NCBI GenBank assembly: GCA_964601765.1
Contig: CAZROR010000106.1
Span: forward strand, 1 to 5,213
DNA length: 5,213 nucleotides
Reading direction: 5' to 3'
Source of the DNA: SZUA-181 sp964601765
GTDB taxonomy: Bacteria > Pseudomonadota > Zetaproteobacteria > Mariprofundales > Mariprofundaceae
The notes under the pieces were generated by a model. It was not told the DNA's origin, did no database searches, and saw nothing but the letters and a program-made list of their open reading frames with translations. The first letter of the stretch is position 1. Every line of letters begins with the position of its first letter. Shown here one piece after another: positions 4,294 to 5,213 of the stretch. Position numbers and translations under genes: made by a program.

Positions 4294-4472
4294 AGCGGAA
4301 GGCGTTCATCAGATTCCTGGAAAGAAAGGGTTGTGTTTTATTGCGGCATGGCGTCAGGCACGATATCTATCAGAATCGGAACAGTGGGAAGAAACAGCCG
4401 GTGCCACGACACTCGGAAATTGACGAAGCCCTGGTGCGACATATCAAAAAGCAGTTGGGAACAGGCGAATGA
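4290..4472 (+). CDS. hicA: HicA-family mRNA interferase toxin (pair 2)
   Basis: A 60-residue HicA protein: MKRKAFIRFLERKGCVLLRH, then GVRHDIYQNRNSGKKQPVPR, HSEIDEALVRHIKKQLG. His24 in GVRHDIY is the expected catalytic histidine; KKQPVPRHSEI is the conserved basic strand and loop that contacts RNA. The GTG 4290 start lies within GTGA shared with the hicB2 stop, a standard sign of translational coupling. Full length for the family, with no disruption. A short 5-bp hairpin (CCTCG 4478-4482 / CGAGG 4491-4495) follows but lacks a T-run. Confidence 0.92.
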   Translation: MKRKAFIRFLERKGCVLLRHGVRHDIYQNRNSGKKQPVPRHSEIDEALVRHIKKQLGTGE

Positions 4473-4536
4473 TGCAGCCTCGGAATGAAGCGAGGTATTG
4501 TCCATGTGGAACGCCAGCCTGTCTGATTTCGCGCCA

Positions 4537-4577
4537 TGGCGAGAGAAAATGCGTGATTGCAAGACCTGACCCCCGCC
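4537..4577 (+). repeat. Long direct repeat including boundary motif R4
   Basis: TGGCGAGAGAAAATG, then CGTGATTGC, then AAGACCTGACCCCC and GCC. It is repeated at 5170-5213 with one T/C change and three extra C residues. The two copies bracket the third HicBA pair exactly, so the pair has the form of a unit that homologous recombination could remove or duplicate. Confidence 0.85.
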
Positions 4578-4599
4578 TGACCCTGGGCGAGGAAAGGTC

Positions 4600-4848
4600 A
4601 TGGGGGATGATATGAAGCGGAAAATCGTTATACATGCAGAATGGGATGGGAGTGCCCGTGTATGGGTGGCGACGAGTGATGATGTGCCCGGGCTTGCCAC
4701 GGAAGCGGCTACGGCGGAAGAACTCATCAAAAAGCTGCAACGGATGATTCCTGAGCTGCTTGCGTTGAACAAGGTGAGAAAATCGCGTTTCAATCCCAAA
4801 GCGATTCCTTTTGTTCTCGAGAGCGAGCACATGGCTTTGTGTAGTTGA
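4600..4848 (+). CDS. DUF1902-type HicB-like antitoxin (pair 3)
   Basis: An 82-residue protein. MKRKIVIHAEWDGSARVWVA, TSDDVPGLATEAATAEELIK and KLQRMIPELL match the DUF1902 pattern ('WD..A.VWVA.SDDVPGL.TEA.T.EEL..KL..MIPELL'), a short HicB-like partial RNase-H fold that pairs with HicA toxins. The C-terminal part (FNPKAIPFVLESEHMALCS) is less conserved. ATG 4600 has GAGG at 4589-4592; ATG 4612 (MKRKIV) with GGGGG at 4602-4606 is an equally plausible start giving 78 residues. The stop overlaps the toxin start (TTGA, 4845-4848). I leave the symbol empty since this family is often not labelled HicB. Confidence 0.85.
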   Translation: MGDDMKRKIVIHAEWDGSARVWVATSDDVPGLATEAATAEELIKKLQRMIPELLALNKVRKSRFNPKAIPFVLESEHMALCS

Positions 4849-5039
4849 TCAGCTTCACTCCGAGGATAAAGAAGATTCTGAGACAGTCCGGATGTTATTT
4901 TGTCCGTCGTGGAAGAGGCGATCACGAGATTTGGTACAGCCCGAGAACGGACACATATTTTCCCGTCGATGCGGCGATCAAATCTCGGCATACAGCCAAT
5001 GCCGTGTTGAAGCAGGCCGGCTTACCCAAGGCGTTTTGA
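4845..5039 (+). CDS. hicA: HicA-family mRNA interferase toxin (pair 3)
   Basis: A 64-residue HicA protein starting with TTG at 4845 inside the TTGA overlap with its antitoxin's stop. MISFTPRIKKILRQSGCYFV, RRGRGDHEIWYSPRTDTYFP and VDAAIKSRHTANAVLKQAGL contain the expected catalytic His27 in GDHEIWYSP, and the final helix NAVLKQAGLPKAF is typical. This 'GDHEIWYSP' subfamily is commonly encoded next to DUF1902 antitoxins. An overlapping longer frame from 4811 is ignored because it lacks any family signature. The toxin is clearly different from HicA1 and HicA2, arguing for an independent acquisition. Confidence 0.92.
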   Translation: MISFTPRIKKILRQSGCYFVRRGRGDHEIWYSPRTDTYFPVDAAIKSRHTANAVLKQAGLPKAF

Positions 5040-5169
5040 GTTTGCCGATTGCCTGTCGAGTGTGGACGGATCGTTGTTCCGGTCGCGGATTGCCTCATTG
5101 CCCGGCGTCCTGGTGAGAAAAGAATTTGATGGGTTTTTGGTTTTTTTACCCTTTGCATCCCTGGCGTTT

Positions 5170-5213
5170 TGGCGAGAGAAAATGTGTGATTGCAAGACCT
5201 GACCCCCCCCGCC
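5170..5213 (+). repeat. Long direct repeat including boundary motif R5, at the right edge
   Basis: Second copy of the 4537-4577 repeat, with AAGACCTGACCCC at 5194-5206 and a longer C-run. The window ends within or just after it. Between hicA3 and this repeat (5040-5169) I see no gene. A T-rich stretch (about 5131-5148) lacks a preceding GC stem, so no terminator is called. Confidence 0.85.

Noticed and set aside
4338..4991. Long open frame on the - strand (217 codons)
   Set aside because: It lies antisense to hicA2, hicB3 and hicA3, which have clear family motifs, overlaps and starts. Its translation is Ser/Arg/His-rich without any recognisable domain.
5113..5152. Terminator after hicA3 based on the T-rich run
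   Set aside because: There is no GC-rich stem before the T-run on the + strand, only short GGGT/ACCC ends around a T-rich loop.
1549..5213. Chromosomal integron cassette array
   Set aside because: The layout of promoter-less looking cassettes in one orientation is suggestive, but the repeats lack the RYYYAAC/GTTRRRY ends and large imperfect palindromes of attC sites, and no integrase is present in the window.

Overview
The window looks like an accessory stretch beside an exopolysaccharide (EPS) locus of a moderately GC-rich proteobacterium. Two things point to a gammaproteobacterium: the tail of an EPS-associated MarR-type regulator, and an RfaH-like antiterminator followed closely by an exact 12-base match to the enterobacterial ops element. 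I cannot name genus or species. All supported genes lie on the + strand.

Left part (1-1532): the C-terminus of the MarR-like regulator, a minimal nucleotidyltransferase (MNT) antitoxin, a HEPN toxin and an RfaH-like protein. The last three are joined by two 4-base GTGA stop/start overlaps, so the antiterminator is translationally chained to a HEPN/MNT toxin-antitoxin (TA) pair. About 60 bases after rfaH there is a 38-base hairpin whose 3' arm runs into GGCGGTAGCGTG, the ops sequence at which E. coli RfaH loads onto paused RNA polymerase.

Right part (1549-5213): a modular array. Two near-identical modules each hold a run of heptamer repeats, a conserved leader, a coiled-coil gene and a conserved 3' tail. 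Between and after them are four unrelated TA pairs: a PIN toxin (VapC-like) with its antitoxin, and three HicBA pairs of different subfamilies. A third, truncated copy of the coiled-coil gene is fused to the C-terminal relic of an IS110-family transposase. A short motif based on AAGACCTGACCCC or its GACCCC core lies roughly 20-45 bases before the first gene of every one of these TA pairs. It occurs once more, inside a 41-44 base direct repeat, at the right edge of the window.

Homologous flanks around non-homologous contents are what cassette exchange or insertion produces. My working reading is an expanding TA-cassette island that sits downstream of an RfaH-controlled ops site and may be read through by antiterminated RNA polymerase. 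No tRNA, rRNA, CRISPR array, integrase gene or convincing intrinsic terminator was seen.
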